From Methylobacterium sp. WL119 (GTDB lineage Bacteria; Pseudomonadota; Alphaproteobacteria; Rhizobiales; Beijerinckiaceae), in contig NZ_VRUU01000010.1 of NCBI RefSeq assembly GCF_008039875.1, positions 1 through 64,000 on the forward strand: a stretch of 64,000 nucleotides of DNA. Direction: 5' to 3'. Positions 1 to 9,839 of the stretch are shown one piece after another. Both the position numbers and the translations under genes were made by a program. The notes beneath the pieces are model-generated. The model was given only the letters and a program-made list of their open reading frames with translations. It had not been told where the DNA came from and did no database searches. How positions within the stretch are numbered: position 1 is the first letter of the stretch; the number at the start of each line of letters is the position of its first letter.

Positions 1-280
1 GCGCCCGGCGCGACGCGGCCGCCGCGCGCGCGGCCGGCCCCGGCGCCTCGCCCTCGGCGACGATGTCGCGCCCGCGGACCGTGACGCGGAGCCAGGGCTC
101 GGGCGATCCGGCCTCGGTCGCCTGCGCCACCGCCTCGCCGGCCTCGGCGATCCGCGCGCCGATCCCGGGCCCGGCGTACAGCGTGGTGCCGACCCAGATC
201 AGCCCGAGCACGGGCAAGCCGAGCAGCCAGCCCTTGGATCGCAGGCCGTCAAGCGATGCGGGCGGATGGCGAGACGGCAC
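1..280 (-). CDS. Membrane-anchored BON/OmpA-family-like protein, N-terminal part
   Basis: Open to the window edge, so only about 93 N-terminal residues are visible. The frame opens with a GTG (the only start after an in-frame TAG) and encodes a short basic leader, then one hydrophobic segment at residues 15-30 (WLLGLPVLGLIWVGTTLY), an Ala/Glu-rich stretch, and WLRVTVRGRDIVAEGEAP. That last piece looks like the first strand pair of a BON domain (V-x-V-x-G-x-x-V-x-x-x-G). Proteins with one N-terminal membrane helix, BON repeats and a C-terminal OmpA domain are known in this order. The BON reading rests on a short match and the OmpA part would lie outside the window, so function is uncertain. 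Confidence 0.55.
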   Translation of the reverse strand, partial: MPSRHPPASLDGLRSKGWLLGLPVLGLIWVGTTLYAGPGIGARIAEAGEAVAQATEAGSPEPWLRVTVRGRDIVAEGEAPGPAARAAAASRRA

Positions 281-345
281 GGGCTACGATCCGATGATGG
301 CGGGCGATCCTCGTCTCACAGAGCGCATGATCGGGCACGGGTCCC

Positions 346-361
346 CTCCCTCGCGCGGGAG
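346..361. repeat. CT-rich small hairpin, CTCCC-6-GGGAG
   Basis: CTCCC at 346-350 pairs with GGGAG at 357-361 around TCGCGC. It lies in the gap between the divergently placed partial gene (start at 280) and the 3' end of the ABC-F gene (484). Similar CT-rich hairpins occur at 50875-50896, so this may be a small dispersed element or a weak terminator for the ABC-F gene. Otherwise nothing is recognised between 281 and 483. Confidence 0.35.
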
Positions 362-483
362 AGAGTGCTGCGCCGTGCTTCGAACACGCCGTCCGGTGCC
401 GCCACCCGGAGATGTGTGAGTCCTGGAACTTCTGCACCGGAAACCTGAACCGCCATCGCGGCATCATGAAGGCCGGCGGACGC

Positions 484-2313
484 TCACCCTTCGCGCAGCA
501 TCTCCAGCTCGAGCCAGCGCTCCTCGGCGCCGGACAGCTCGACCTCGGCCTGGGCGAGCATCGCCGACGCCTTGTCGAAGCGGGCCGCGTCGCGGGCGTA
601 GAGGCCGGGATCGGCCAGCACCGTGCGCAGCTGCGCGATCGCGCCCTGCAGCTTCTCCATCCGCGCGGGCAGCGTCTTCAGCTCGTGCTGGTCCTTGAAG
701 TTCAGCTTCGCCTTCGACGCGGGCGCCGTGTCCGCCCTTTCGCGAAGGTCGGCCTTTGCCCCGCTCTTGGCGTCGGCTTTCCCCTCGGCTTTTCCCTTGG
801 CGCCGGCGCGCGCCTGCACGCCGATCCCGCGCTGGTTGACCATGTCGGAGTAGCCGCCGGCATACTCGACCCAGCGCCCCTCCCCTTCCGAGACCAGCAC
901 GCTGCCGACGACGCGGTCGAGGAAGTCGCGGTCGTGGCTCACCAGGATCAGGGTGCCGGAATAGTCGCCAAGCATCTCCTGCAGCAGGTCGAGGGTCTCC
1001 AGATCGAGGTCGTTGGTCGGCTCGTCGAGGACCAGAAGGTTGGCCGGCTGCGCCAGCGCGCGGGCGATCAGCAGCCGGTTGCGCTCGCCGCCGGAGAGCA
1101 CCGACACCGGCGTGCGCGCCTGCTCGGGGGTGAACAGGAAGTCCTTCAGGTAGCCGACCACGTGGCGGCTGACGCCGTTGACGACGACGGAATCGCCGCT
1201 GCCGCCGGTCAGCACCTCGGTCACGGTCATGCTCGGCTCGAGCACCGCGCGGGCCTGGTCGAGCAGCATCATCTTCAGGTTGGTGCCCTGGCGGACGCTG
1301 CCGTCGTCGGGCTGCAGCTTGCCGGTGAGCAGGTTGATTAGCGTGGTCTTGCCGGCGCCGTTGGCGCCGACGATGCCGAGGCGGTCGCCGCGCATCACCC
1401 GCAGGGACAAGTCGGCGACGATCCGGCGCTCGCCGAAGCTCTTGCTCGCGTTCTTGGCCTCCATCACCAGCGTGCCCGAGGCCTCGGCCTCGCCAGCCTG
1501 CATCGTCACGGTGCCGACCGGGCGGCGGTCGTCGCGGCGCTCCTTGCGCAGCGCGTGCAGGTTGCCGAGGCGGCGCACGTTGCGCTTGCGCCGGGCGGTG
1601 ACGCCGTAGCGGAGCCAGTGCTCCTCGTCGTTGATCTTGCGCTCGAGCTTGTGCCGGTCGCGCTCCTCCTCCTCGAAGAACGCGTCGCGCCAGGCCTCGA
1701 AGCCGGAAAACCCCTGCTCGATCCGGCGGGTGACACCACGGTCGAGCCAGATCGTGGCGCGGGACAGGGCGGAGAGGAAGCGCCGGTCGTGGCTGATCAG
1801 CACCATCGCGGCGCGGGTGCCCTTCAGCTCGGCCTCGAGCCACTCGATCGCCGGCAGGTCGAGGTGGTTGGTCGGCTCGTCCAGCAGCAGCACGTCGGGC
1901 TCGGGCGCCAGCGCCTGGGCGAGCGCGACGCGGCGGCCCTCGCCGCCCGAGAGCCGCGTCGGGTCCTCGCTGCCGTCGAGGCCGAGGCTTTCGAGCAGGT
2001 AGCGGGCGCGGTGATGGGCGTCGCCGTCGCCGAGGCCCGCCTCGACGAAGTCGAGGGTGGTGGCGAAGCCGGAGAAATCCGGCTCCTGGGCGAGATAGCG
2101 GATCGTTGTGCCGGGCTGGACGAAGCGGACGCCGCGATCCGGCTCGACGTGCCCGGCGGCGATCTTCATCAACGTCGACTTGCCCGATCCGTTGCGCCCA
2201 ACGAGGCAGGTGCGCTCGCCGGGCGAGACGGAGAATCCCGCTCCCTCGATCAGCGGCGTGCCGCCGAAGGTGAGCGCGATGTCTTGAAGGGTCAGGAGCG
2301 GTGGGGCGGCCAT
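484..2313 (-). CDS. uup: ABC-F family ATPase, Uup-like
   Basis: 609-residue soluble protein with two ABC ATPase domains in one chain and no membrane segments. Domain 1 has Walker A GRNGSGKS near residue 39, signature LSGGE and Walker B LLLDEPTNHLDL. Domain 2 has Walker A GANGAGKT near residue 320, LSGGE and LLVLDEPTNDLDL. Between them is the charged ABC-F linker (EEERDRHKLERKINDEEHW). The C-terminal 90 residues (KLNFKDQHELKTLPARMEKL onward) form a coiled coil typical of Uup, the member linked to ribosome function and precise excision of transposons. ABC-F proteins act on the ribosome E site rather than in transport. The start ATG follows a weak ribosome site. Paralogues such as EttA lack this C-terminal coiled coil. 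Confidence 0.88.
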   Translation of the reverse strand: MAAPPLLTLQDIALTFGGTPLIEGAGFSVSPGERTCLVGRNGSGKSTLMKIAAGHVEPDRGVRFVQPGTTIRYLAQEPDFSGFATTLDFVEAGLGDGDAHHRARYLLESLGLDGSEDPTRLSGGEGRRVALAQALAPEPDVLLLDEPTNHLDLPAIEWLEAELKGTRAAMVLISHDRRFLSALSRATIWLDRGVTRRIEQGFSGFEAWRDAFFEEEERDRHKLERKINDEEHWLRYGVTARRKRNVRRLGNLHALRKERRDDRRPVGTVTMQAGEAEASGTLVMEAKNASKSFGERRIVADLSLRVMRGDRLGIVGANGAGKTTLINLLTGKLQPDDGSVRQGTNLKMMLLDQARAVLEPSMTVTEVLTGGSGDSVVVNGVSRHVVGYLKDFLFTPEQARTPVSVLSGGERNRLLIARALAQPANLLVLDEPTNDLDLETLDLLQEMLGDYSGTLILVSHDRDFLDRVVGSVLVSEGEGRWVEYAGGYSDMVNQRGIGVQARAGAKGKAEGKADAKSGAKADLRERADTAPASKAKLNFKDQHELKTLPARMEKLQGAIAQLRTVLADPGLYARDAARFDKASAMLAQAEVELSGAEERWLELEMLREG

Positions 2314-2361
2314 GGCCGGGCTTATGGCAGCGCGGCCGCCTCACCACAAATGCCGATGCGC

Positions 2362-2574
2362 TCAGGCGACCGGGTCGGCGGGGCCGGTCGGCGTCGGCAT
2401 GCCGGGCGTGGTCCCGGGGACCTCGGCCGGGGTGATGCCGGGCGCCTCGCTCGGGGTTTCGCCGGGGATCTCCGGGCCGGGCGCAGGGCTCGGCACGGTC
2501 GGCGGGTCGTAGGGCGTGTCGGGGGCCGGCGTCGGGTTCGTCGGCACCTCGGGGATCGCGCCGGGATCGGCCAT
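2362..2574 (-). CDS. Proline/threonine-rich small protein, 70 aa
   Basis: Starts at an ATG 8 nt after a GAGGAG ribosome site, which decides this start over longer upstream readings. The product is about one third proline, with Glu, Thr, Gly and Ala, no hydrophobic core and no cysteine. It has loose PxxP/PGxTPxxxP periodicity (PEVPTNPTPAPDTPYDPP, then PGETPSEAPGITPAEVPG). It has no signal peptide, so it is probably an intrinsically disordered cytoplasmic peptide. It lies 48 nt upstream of the ABC-F start on the same strand and 89 nt downstream of the PHA-system gene. No family is recognised; GC-driven chance reading is possible but the ribosome site argues for a gene. Confidence 0.55.
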   Translation of the reverse strand: MADPGAIPEVPTNPTPAPDTPYDPPTVPSPAPGPEIPGETPSEAPGITPAEVPGTTPGMPTPTGPADPVA

Positions 2575-2663
2575 GGGAAACGCTCCTCGCTGGGGTCGCG
2601 GCGCGTCTTGGCGCGCGCCGCGTGACGAGCGTGAACGGCGCGGTCGCGCCGGGTGTTCCGGTG

Positions 2664-2978
2664 CTACTTCTTGGTCAGCAGCAGGTTGCCTTCCTTGCCG
2701 ACCATCTTCTTCACCTTGTCGGCGAACAGCGCGAGCAGCAGCGGCAGGTGGCACTCGACGCGCACGCTCTCCTGGCCGACGTCGATCTGGCCGTTCATGT
2801 TCTGCTTCATCGCCGAGATCGCGAAGTCGAGCCGGTCGCCGGTCCAGGCGAGGTTCTCGATGGTGACGCCGCTCTTGGCGAGCAAGGCGCGCCCCTGCTC
2901 GACACCGGTCTCGATGCGGCGGCGCGCCTCGTCGCGGCCGAGGTCGTGCGGGATGTCGACGATGAGGGGTTTTGCCAT
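2664..2978 (-). CDS. Polyhydroxyalkanoic acid system family protein
   Basis: 104 residues, soluble, matching the putative PHA-granule-region protein family (PHA_gran_rgn). It opens MAKPLIVDIPHDLGRDEARRRIETG, an alpha-helical start characteristic of the family. The middle, LAWTGDRLDFAISAMKQNMNGQIDVGQESVRVECHLP, is also recognisable, and the Lys-rich C-terminus ends KEGNLLLTKK. The fold resembles a START-like or beta-sheet binding protein, and members are found in PHA-accumulating bacteria without a proven activity. A phasin gene occurs at 45594 in this window, in keeping with PHA storage. It is a single gene in a run of minus-strand genes and is not tightly coupled. Confidence 0.8.
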   Translation of the reverse strand: MAKPLIVDIPHDLGRDEARRRIETGVEQGRALLAKSGVTIENLAWTGDRLDFAISAMKQNMNGQIDVGQESVRVECHLPLLLALFADKVKKMVGKEGNLLLTKK

Positions 2979-3058
2979 GGCTTTTCGCGCTGCGTCTCCG
3001 GTTCAGGCCCGGAGATGGGGCCGGCCGGTGTGCAGGGCAACGCCGGCCGGCCTGCCCA

Positions 3059-3415
3059 TCAGTTCACGACGTGCAGCGAGACGTAGGTGGTGCCGCCCAT
3101 GCCGAGCGCCCGGGCCGAGCCGCGGGACAGATCGATGATGCGGCCATGGACGAACGGGCCGCGATCGTTGATCCGCACCACGACCGACCGGCCGGTGCGC
3201 CGGTTCTCGACGCGGACGCGGGTGCCGAAGGGCAGGCTGCGGTGGGCGGCGGTCATCCCGTTCGGGTTGAAGCGCTCGCCGCTCGCGGTGCGATGGCCGC
3301 TGCCGTACCAGGATGCGCCTCCGCTCTGGGCGGCGGCCGGCAAGGAGGCGGCGACGAGCGACAGGGCGGTTCCGAGGGTGACGGAGGCGTTTCTGGCGAC
3401 GGGTCGGAAAAGCAT
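3059..3415 (-). CDS. RlpA-like septal ring lytic transglycosylase family protein
   Basis: The chosen ATG at 3415 follows AAGGA and gives an N-terminal signal peptide (about residues 1-29, ending ASLPAAAQS). The secreted product is a bare double-psi beta-barrel domain: GGASWYGSGHRTASGERFNPNGMTAAH, then LPFGTRVRVENRRTGRSVVVRINDRGPF, then RIIDLSRGSARALGM. The Glu-Arg-Phe-Asn and Asn-Asp-Arg-Gly-Pro-Phe motifs and the Asp of RIIDLS are the usual conserved acidic sites of RlpA barrels. RlpA cleaves peptidoglycan strands lacking stem peptides. This protein has no SPOR domain, unlike the E. coli and Pseudomonas forms, so septal targeting is not assured. 118 residues. Confidence 0.85.
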   Translation of the reverse strand: MLFRPVARNASVTLGTALSLVAASLPAAAQSGGASWYGSGHRTASGERFNPNGMTAAHRSLPFGTRVRVENRRTGRSVVVRINDRGPFVHGRIIDLSRGSARALGMGGTTYVSLHVVN

Positions 3416-5284
<1,869 letters not shown>

Positions 5285-5291
5285 AACCGCG

Positions 5292-5302
5292 CCCCCCCCC
5301 CC
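5292..5302. repeat. C11 homopolymer just after ccrM stop
   Basis: Eleven consecutive C residues begin 8 nt after the ccrM stop codon. Long mononucleotide runs are prone to slippage and to sequencing error. Here the run is outside coding sequence, so it would not switch a frame. Confidence 0.7.
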
Positions 5303-5341
5303 GACGGATCGCGGGCTTGCCCGAGATCCGCACCTCGTGTG

Positions 5342-5367
5342 CCCAAGTCGGGCAGGCCTGACTTGGG
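5342..5367. terminator. Hairpin between convergent ccrM and mutY
   Basis: CCCAAGTC at 5342-5349 pairs perfectly with GACTTGGG at 5360-5367 around a 10-nt loop, midway between the two convergent stop codons. There is no T-tract on either side, so it may act as a weak or bidirectional terminator or an mRNA 3'-end stabiliser. Confidence 0.45.
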
Positions 5368-5402
5368 TGCGGCGGAGGGGCGGAGGGAATGCGTGCGCGC
5401 CG

Positions 5403-6695
5403 TCAGCGTTTCCGCGTCGTCTTCCGCGCCGGCTTGCGGGCGGGCGGCACGACCTCCGGCTCCCCTTCGAACATCTCGTCCGTCGGCGCCGGCGGCTCGA
5501 CGATGCGCGGCGTCGGCTTCGGCACCGGGCGGAAGCGCGGCGGGTCCGCGACCGTCTCGGGCGCTTCCCAGACCGCCAGCATCGGCATCGGCGGCGGCTC
5601 GCGCTTCGGCCGGCCGCGGGGCTTCGCCTCGGATTCCGGCTTCGGATCGAAGGCGTGGGCCAGCACCTTCCTCATCACGCCGGGCAGCGGCTCCGCGTCG
5701 AGGTCGCGCCGCGGCGTGAAGCGCATCCCGGTCGGCGCCTGCGTCGACAGCGCGACGCGGGCGAGAAACACGGTCAGCTCCAGCGGGAAATGCGTGAAGC
5801 CGTGCCGCACCAGCCCCGGCAGCCGTTTCCAGCGCGCGTCGAGGGGCGCGTCGAGGAGCGCGCCTGCGGGGTCGTAGTCCGGTGCCCATGCGCTCATCGG
5901 CGGCTCGGCCATGCTGCCGAGCAGGCCTTCCGGCGGCCGGGTGCGCAGCAGGACGGCCTCGTCGCCGGAGCGGACGACGACAAAGGCCGCGCCGCGCCGC
6001 AGGGAGCCCTTCACGGCCTTGAGCTTGCGCGGGTAGGTCTCCGGGTTGCCGGCCGCGCGGGCGCGGCAGGGCGTCATCCACGGGCAGAGCGCGCAGGCCG
6101 GGCGCTTCGGCGTGCAGATGGTGGCGCCGAGATCCATCACGGCCTGCGCGAAATCGCCGGGCCGGTCGAGCGGCACCAGCGCTTGCGTCACGCGCCGGAT
6201 CTCGGGCCGGGCGCCGGGCAGCGGCGCCTCGATCGCGTAAAGCCGCGTCATCACCCGCTCGACGTTGCCGTCGACCGCCGCTTCCGGGCGGTCGAAGGCG
6301 ATCGCCGCGACCGCGCCGGCCGTGTAGGCGCCGATGCCGGGGAGCTTGCGCAGCCCGTCGAGGGTGTCGGGGAAGCGCCCGGCCGCGGCCACCGCCTTGG
6401 CGCAGGCGTGGAGGTTGCGCGCCCGGGAATAGTAGCCGAGCCCGGCCCAGGCCGACATCACCGCCTCCTCCGGCGCCGCGGCCAGGGCGTCGACGTCGGG
6501 GAAGCGGGCGAGGAAGGTCGCGAAGTAGGGCTTCACCGCCGCGATCGTGGTCTGCTGCAGCATCACCTCGGAGAGCCAGACCCGGTAGGGATCGGGCCGC
6601 TCGCCGGGCAGCGCCCGCCACGGCAGAACGCGGCGGTGCCGGTCGTACCAGACCAGCAGGTCGGCGGCCTTCGGAAAGGGTTCGGACGCGGGCAT
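5403..6695 (-). CDS. mutY: A/G-specific adenine glycosylase MutY
   Basis: 430-residue base-excision repair enzyme that removes adenine mispaired with 8-oxoguanine. Visible parts are the catalytic Glu region LSEVMLQQT near residue 45, and the helix-hairpin-helix LPGIGAYTAGAVAAIAF followed by the catalytic Asp in VDGNVERVMTR. Next comes the 4Fe-4S loop CTPKRPACALCPWMTPC (C-x6-C-x2-C-x5-C), then a NUDIX-like C-terminal domain that recognises 8-oxoguanine (GLVRHGFTHFPLEL). An extra, low-complexity Pro/Lys/Arg tail of about 80 residues, ending in a basic segment, is longer than in E. coli MutY (350 residues) and may bind DNA. It is divergent from the DUF721 gene, 102 bp apart. Confidence 0.95.
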   Translation of the reverse strand: MPASEPFPKAADLLVWYDRHRRVLPWRALPGERPDPYRVWLSEVMLQQTTIAAVKPYFATFLARFPDVDALAAAPEEAVMSAWAGLGYYSRARNLHACAKAVAAAGRFPDTLDGLRKLPGIGAYTAGAVAAIAFDRPEAAVDGNVERVMTRLYAIEAPLPGARPEIRRVTQALVPLDRPGDFAQAVMDLGATICTPKRPACALCPWMTPCRARAAGNPETYPRKLKAVKGSLRRGAAFVVVRSGDEAVLLRTRPPEGLLGSMAEPPMSAWAPDYDPAGALLDAPLDARWKRLPGLVRHGFTHFPLELTVFLARVALSTQAPTGMRFTPRRDLDAEPLPGVMRKVLAHAFDPKPESEAKPRGRPKREPPPMPMLAVWEAPETVADPPRFRPVPKPTPRIVEPPAPTDEMFEGEPEVVPPARKPARKTTRKR

Positions 6696-6797
6696 CGCCG
6701 GCAGGCATAGCGGCCCGGGCTCTCCGCCGAAAGCGCTCCCTTTGCCGCCGGCCTTGCGCTATCCTCGCGCCCGCAACCGGCGGGATGTCCCAAGAAC

Positions 6798-7280
6798 ATG
6801 GCGCGCGTCAAACCGCTGGCGGAACTGATCGAGGGCTGCATCGGCCCGGCCTTCGCGGCGCAGGGCTTCGCCTCGACCGACATCCTCGCCGCCTGGCCCG
6901 ACATCGTCGGGGAGCGGCTGGCACGATTCTGCCGGCCCTCGAAGCTCGAATGGCCCAAGCGCAAGCGCCGGACGGACGACGCGCCCGATTCGGGGACGCT
7001 GGTGGTGCGGGTCGAGGGCGTGTTCGCGATCGAGCTGCAGCACCTCGCGCCGGTGGTGATCCAGCGCATCAACGCCCATTACGGCTGGGCCTGCGTCGGC
7101 CGGATCGTGCTGCAGCAGGACCGGGTCGGCCGCAGCGCCCGGCGCCCGCCGGAGGCGACCGTCGACCCGGCCCGGCGCGGCGAGATCGCGCAGGCGGTCT
7201 CGACGATCGAGCACGACGGCCTGCGCGACGCCCTCGACCGGCTCGGGCTCGCCGTCGTCGCGACGTCGGCGAAGCGCTAG
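6798..7280 (+). CDS. DUF721 domain (DciA-like) protein
   Basis: 160-residue soluble protein. The N-terminal half, LAELIEGCIGPAFAAQGFASTDILAAWPDIVGERLARFCRPSKLEWP, fits DUF721 with its Trp-Pro-x-Ile-Val-Gly core. The next block, GTLVVRVEGVFAIELQHLAPVVIQRINAHYG, is the KH-like part of the family. Some DUF721 proteins (DciA) load the replicative helicase DnaB where DnaC is absent, but that role is established for DciA proper and only inferred here. Its position beside mutY and a DsbA-like gene is a conserved neighbourhood in alphaproteobacteria, as I recall. The downstream gene starts 79 bp later on the same strand, so co-transcription is likely. Confidence 0.85.
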   Translation: MARVKPLAELIEGCIGPAFAAQGFASTDILAAWPDIVGERLARFCRPSKLEWPKRKRRTDDAPDSGTLVVRVEGVFAIELQHLAPVVIQRINAHYGWACVGRIVLQQDRVGRSARRPPEATVDPARRGEIAQAVSTIEHDGLRDALDRLGLAVVATSAKR

Positions 7281-7359
7281 GCGCCTTGCCACGATGCGCC
7301 CGCGCCGTTACCGCACTCTCAACAAGACGACAGGACGGAACGCGGAGGCAGCCACGGCC

Positions 7360-8004
7360 ATGATCACCCGGCGCGACGCTTTGAAAGCCACGGGCCTCGC
7401 CATCGGCGCCGCCCTCATCCTCCCCAAGCTGTCGATGGCGGCGCTCGCCGAGAGCGTGCCGGTCGACGGCCTGATGCAGCCGGGCCCGCTCGGCGACGTC
7501 TGGCTCGGGCCGAAGGACGCGAAGGTGACGATCATCGAGTACGCCTCGATGACCTGCTCGCACTGCGCCGCCTTCCACAAGATGACCTATCCGACGCTCA
7601 AGGAGCGCTACATCGACACCGGCAAGGTCCGGTTCACGCTGCGCGAGTTTCCGCTCGATCCGCTCGCCACCGCCGCCTTCATGCTGGCGCGCTGCGACGG
7701 CGAGGCGAAGTACTACCCGATCACCGACCTGCTGTTCGACCAGCAGCCGGCCTGGGCCTTCACCCCGAAGCCGGTCGACGCCCTGGAGCAGATGCTCAAG
7801 CAGGCCGGGTTCTCGAAGGAGAAGTTCGAGGCCTGCCTCAAGGACCAGAAGCTCTACGCGGCGGTCAACGGCGTGAAGCAGCGCGGTCTCGAGACGTTCA
7901 AGGTCGATTCGACGCCGACCTTCTTCATCAACGGCGAGCGCTACACCGGCGAGATGACGGTCGACGGAATCGAGAAGATCATCAAGCCGATCCTCGGTGC
8001 GTGA
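7360..8004 (+). CDS. DsbA-family thiol-disulfide oxidoreductase, Tat-type signal
   Basis: 214 residues from the ATG at 7360, which is preceded by GGAGG. The N-terminus MITRRDALKATGLAIGAALIL carries a twin-arginine motif followed by a hydrophobic stretch and an Ala-rich cleavage region, so export to the periplasm by the Tat path is likely. The mature part has a thioredoxin-like active site in SMTCSHCAAFH (CxxC with Ser-His between) and the cis-proline loop DSTPTFFINGERYTG. It resembles the DsbA/Thioredoxin_4 proteins of alphaproteobacteria that oxidise or isomerise exported proteins. No DsbB partner is adjacent. A longer reading from 7294 would bury the signal sequence and is rejected. Confidence 0.88.
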   Translation: MITRRDALKATGLAIGAALILPKLSMAALAESVPVDGLMQPGPLGDVWLGPKDAKVTIIEYASMTCSHCAAFHKMTYPTLKERYIDTGKVRFTLREFPLDPLATAAFMLARCDGEAKYYPITDLLFDQQPAWAFTPKPVDALEQMLKQAGFSKEKFEACLKDQKLYAAVNGVKQRGLETFKVDSTPTFFINGERYTGEMTVDGIEKIIKPILGA

Positions 8005-8101
8005 GGGTTCCGGGCGGGTCTCGCGCGACGCTGCGCACGCGCACGGCCCCGAGCGTAATTTTCTTAACGCCTGGAATGCCTTAAGCTCGACCTTTCGAGC
8101 C

Positions 8102-8130
8102 TTGACACCCCGGGGCGCCGAAACTAAGGT
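8102..8130 (+). promoter_or_regulatory. Housekeeping promoter of the F0 ATP synthase operon
   Basis: A perfect -35 TTGACA at 8102-8107, a 17-bp spacer and a -10 TAAGGT at 8125-8130. Transcription would begin near 8137, about 57 nt before the atpI GTG. The preceding 60 bp are unusually AT-rich for this genome (AATTTTCTTAA at about 8057-8067). Confidence 0.7.
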
Positions 8131-8193
8131 GCGCCGCGCTCGAAGGAGGCAATCCGCCCGGTTCCGTTCCTCTCGCCGATGTGAGTTCTCGCC

Positions 8194-8574
8194 GTGAGCG
8201 GCAACGACGCAAGGGACGAGGGAGAGACCGGACGGCCCACGCCGCCCGACAGCGAACTCTCAGCGAGGCTCCGACGCCTCGAGACGCAGATCGAACGGAA
8301 GCGGCCCCCGGCCCCTCCCGCTCATTCGTCGCGTTCGGGTTCGTCCGGAAGTCCGTCCTCCCTCGGGCAGGCCATGACGCTCTCCACGGAGTTCGTCGCC
8401 GGCGTGATCGCGGGAGGGGTGCTCGGCTGGATCTTCGATCGGATGCTCGGGACGAAACCCTGGGGTCTGATCGTACTTCTGATGCTGGGCTTCGTCGCTG
8501 GCGTCTTCAACGTGATGCGGGCATCCGGCTTCGCCGGCGCCCGTTCCGGACGGGACACCCCGCGGGATCCGTGA
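8194..8574 (+). CDS. atpI: ATP synthase accessory subunit I (AtpI)
   Basis: 126 residues starting at GTG. A charged N-terminal half (about 55 residues) contains the helix SELSARLRRLETQIERKRP. It is followed by two membrane helices (FVAGVIAGGVLGWIFDRML and PWGLIVLLMLGFVAGVFNVMRA), the AtpI/gene-1 arrangement with the conserved Gly-rich first helix and Asp in the turn. AtpI proteins help assemble the c-ring or bind Mg. It heads the F0 operon, with atpB starting 80 bp downstream. The Ser/Pro-rich spacer between the N-terminal helix and the membrane part is poorly conserved in the family. Confidence 0.88.
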   Translation: MSGNDARDEGETGRPTPPDSELSARLRRLETQIERKRPPAPPAHSSRSGSSGSPSSLGQAMTLSTEFVAGVIAGGVLGWIFDRMLGTKPWGLIVLLMLGFVAGVFNVMRASGFAGARSGRDTPRDP

Positions 8575-8654
8575 GGGCGACCGGTGTTTTGTGACCATCG
8601 ATCCGGTTCGGCCATGCGGGCCGCCGGCAACGAGACGTGAGGGCGGAAGACGGC

Positions 8655-9440
8655 ATGGCGGCCAGCATCGACCCGGGGCACTCCGTCGCCTTGCGACCGG
8701 ATCCGATCCATCAGTTCGAGCTCAAGTCGATCCTGCCCTTCGGGCATCTCGGCCATCAGGAACTCGCGTTCACCCAGTCGGCGCTCTACATGTTCGCCGC
8801 CGTCGGCGTCATCGCGCTCCTGACGATCGTCGCCACCTCGAGCCGCTCGGTCGTACCGGGCCGGATGCAGTCGCTGGCCGAGATCTTCTACGAGTTCATC
8901 GCCGACACCCTGCACCAGGCCACCGGCGACGGCGGCAAGCGCTTCATGCCGCTGGTGTTCTCGCTCTTCATGTTCGTGCTGATCCTGAATCTGTTCGGCA
9001 TGATCCCCTACGCCTTCGCGGTGACCAGCCACCTCGTCATCACCTTCGGCCTCGCCGCCCTGGTGATCTCGGTCGTGGTGATCTACGGCGTGATGAAGCA
9101 CGGCGCGCACTTCTTCGGCCTGTTCGTGCCGCAGGGCGTGCCCAAGCCGCTGCTGGCCCTCCTCGTGCCGATCGAGGTGATCTCGTTCATCTCGCGGCCG
9201 ATCAGCCTGTCGGTGCGTCTGTTCGCGAACGTGCTTGCCGGTCACATCGCGATGAAGATCTTCGCGTTCTTCGTCGTCGGGCTGCTTTCCGCAGGCGCAT
9301 GGAGCGTGCTATCGCCCCTCCCGCTGTTCCTGACGATCGCGCTGACGGCTCTCGAATTCCTCGTTGCGGCGCTTCAGGCCTACGTCTTCGCGACGCTGAC
9401 GGCGATCTACCTCAACGACGCGCTTCACCCCGGCCACTGA
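8655..9440 (+). CDS. atpB: F0F1 ATP synthase subunit a
   Basis: 261-residue integral membrane protein with five to six helices, forming the proton half-channels next to the c-ring. The essential arginine lies in [13 protein letters not shown]. The C-terminal helix [23 protein letters not shown] has the conserved Glu and Gln of the channel. The N-terminal part, [14 protein letters not shown], is typical of alphaproteobacterial subunit a. The ATG at 8655 is chosen over an upstream in-frame GTG at 8637 because GAGGGCGG precedes it at usual distance. The F1 genes (alpha, beta, gamma, delta, epsilon) are not in this window, as expected for the split operons of this class. Confidence 0.97.
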   Translation: MAASIDPGHSVALRPDPIHQFELKSILPFGHLGHQELAFTQSALYMFAAVGVIALLTIVATSSRSVVPGRMQSLAEIFYEFIADTLHQATGDGGKRFMPLVFSLFMFVLILNLFGMIPYAFAVTSHLVITFGLAALVISVVVIYGVMKHGAHFFGLFVPQGVPKPLLALLVPIEVISFISRPISLSVRLFANVLAGHIAMKIFAFFVVGLLSAGAWSVLSPLPLFLTIALTALEFLVAALQAYVFATLTAIYLNDALHPGH

Positions 9441-9498
9441 ACAGGCCGGCTCCACCCGCGGCAAACGACGCACTCTCAAGACACTTCAGGAGTTTTCT

Positions 9499-9726
9499 AT
9501 GGATCCCGTCGCTGCGAAGTACATCGGCGCCGGCCTCGCCTGCCTCGGCATGGCCGGCGCGGGCATCGGCCTCGGCAACCTGTTCGGCCAGTTCCTGGCA
9601 GGCGCCCTTCGCAACCCCTCGGCCGCCGACGGCCAGCGCGCCACGCTGCTCCTCGGCTTCGCGCTGACGGAAGCGCTCGGCATCTTCTCGCTGCTGATCG
9701 CCCTGCTCCTGCTGTTCGCCGTCTGA
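9499..9726 (+). CDS. atpE: F0F1 ATP synthase subunit c
   Basis: 75-residue hairpin of two membrane helices that forms the proton-driven rotor ring. The first helix has the GxGxGxG-type packing motif ([13 protein letters not shown]). The polar loop is [10 protein letters not shown], and the ion-binding carboxylate is the Glu in [15 protein letters not shown] strong ribosome site (AGGAG, 7 nt before the ATG) fits the high copy number of subunit c. The glutamate without neighbouring sodium ligands (no Gln/Ser-Thr pattern in helix 1) points to protons as coupling ion. Confidence 0.97.
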   Translation: MDPVAAKYIGAGLACLGMAGAGIGLGNLFGQFLAGALRNPSAADGQRATLLLGFALTEALGIFSLLIALLLLFAV

Positions 9727-9839
9727 TCGACGCCGACACCGCCGCCGCGCCGTTCGAAGTCGCGGCGGCCGATCACCAGTGAGCGCTCCGCCCCTCGCGC
9801 GAGCGCTCCATCGTCTTTCAAGGTCATACGGACGGGGCC

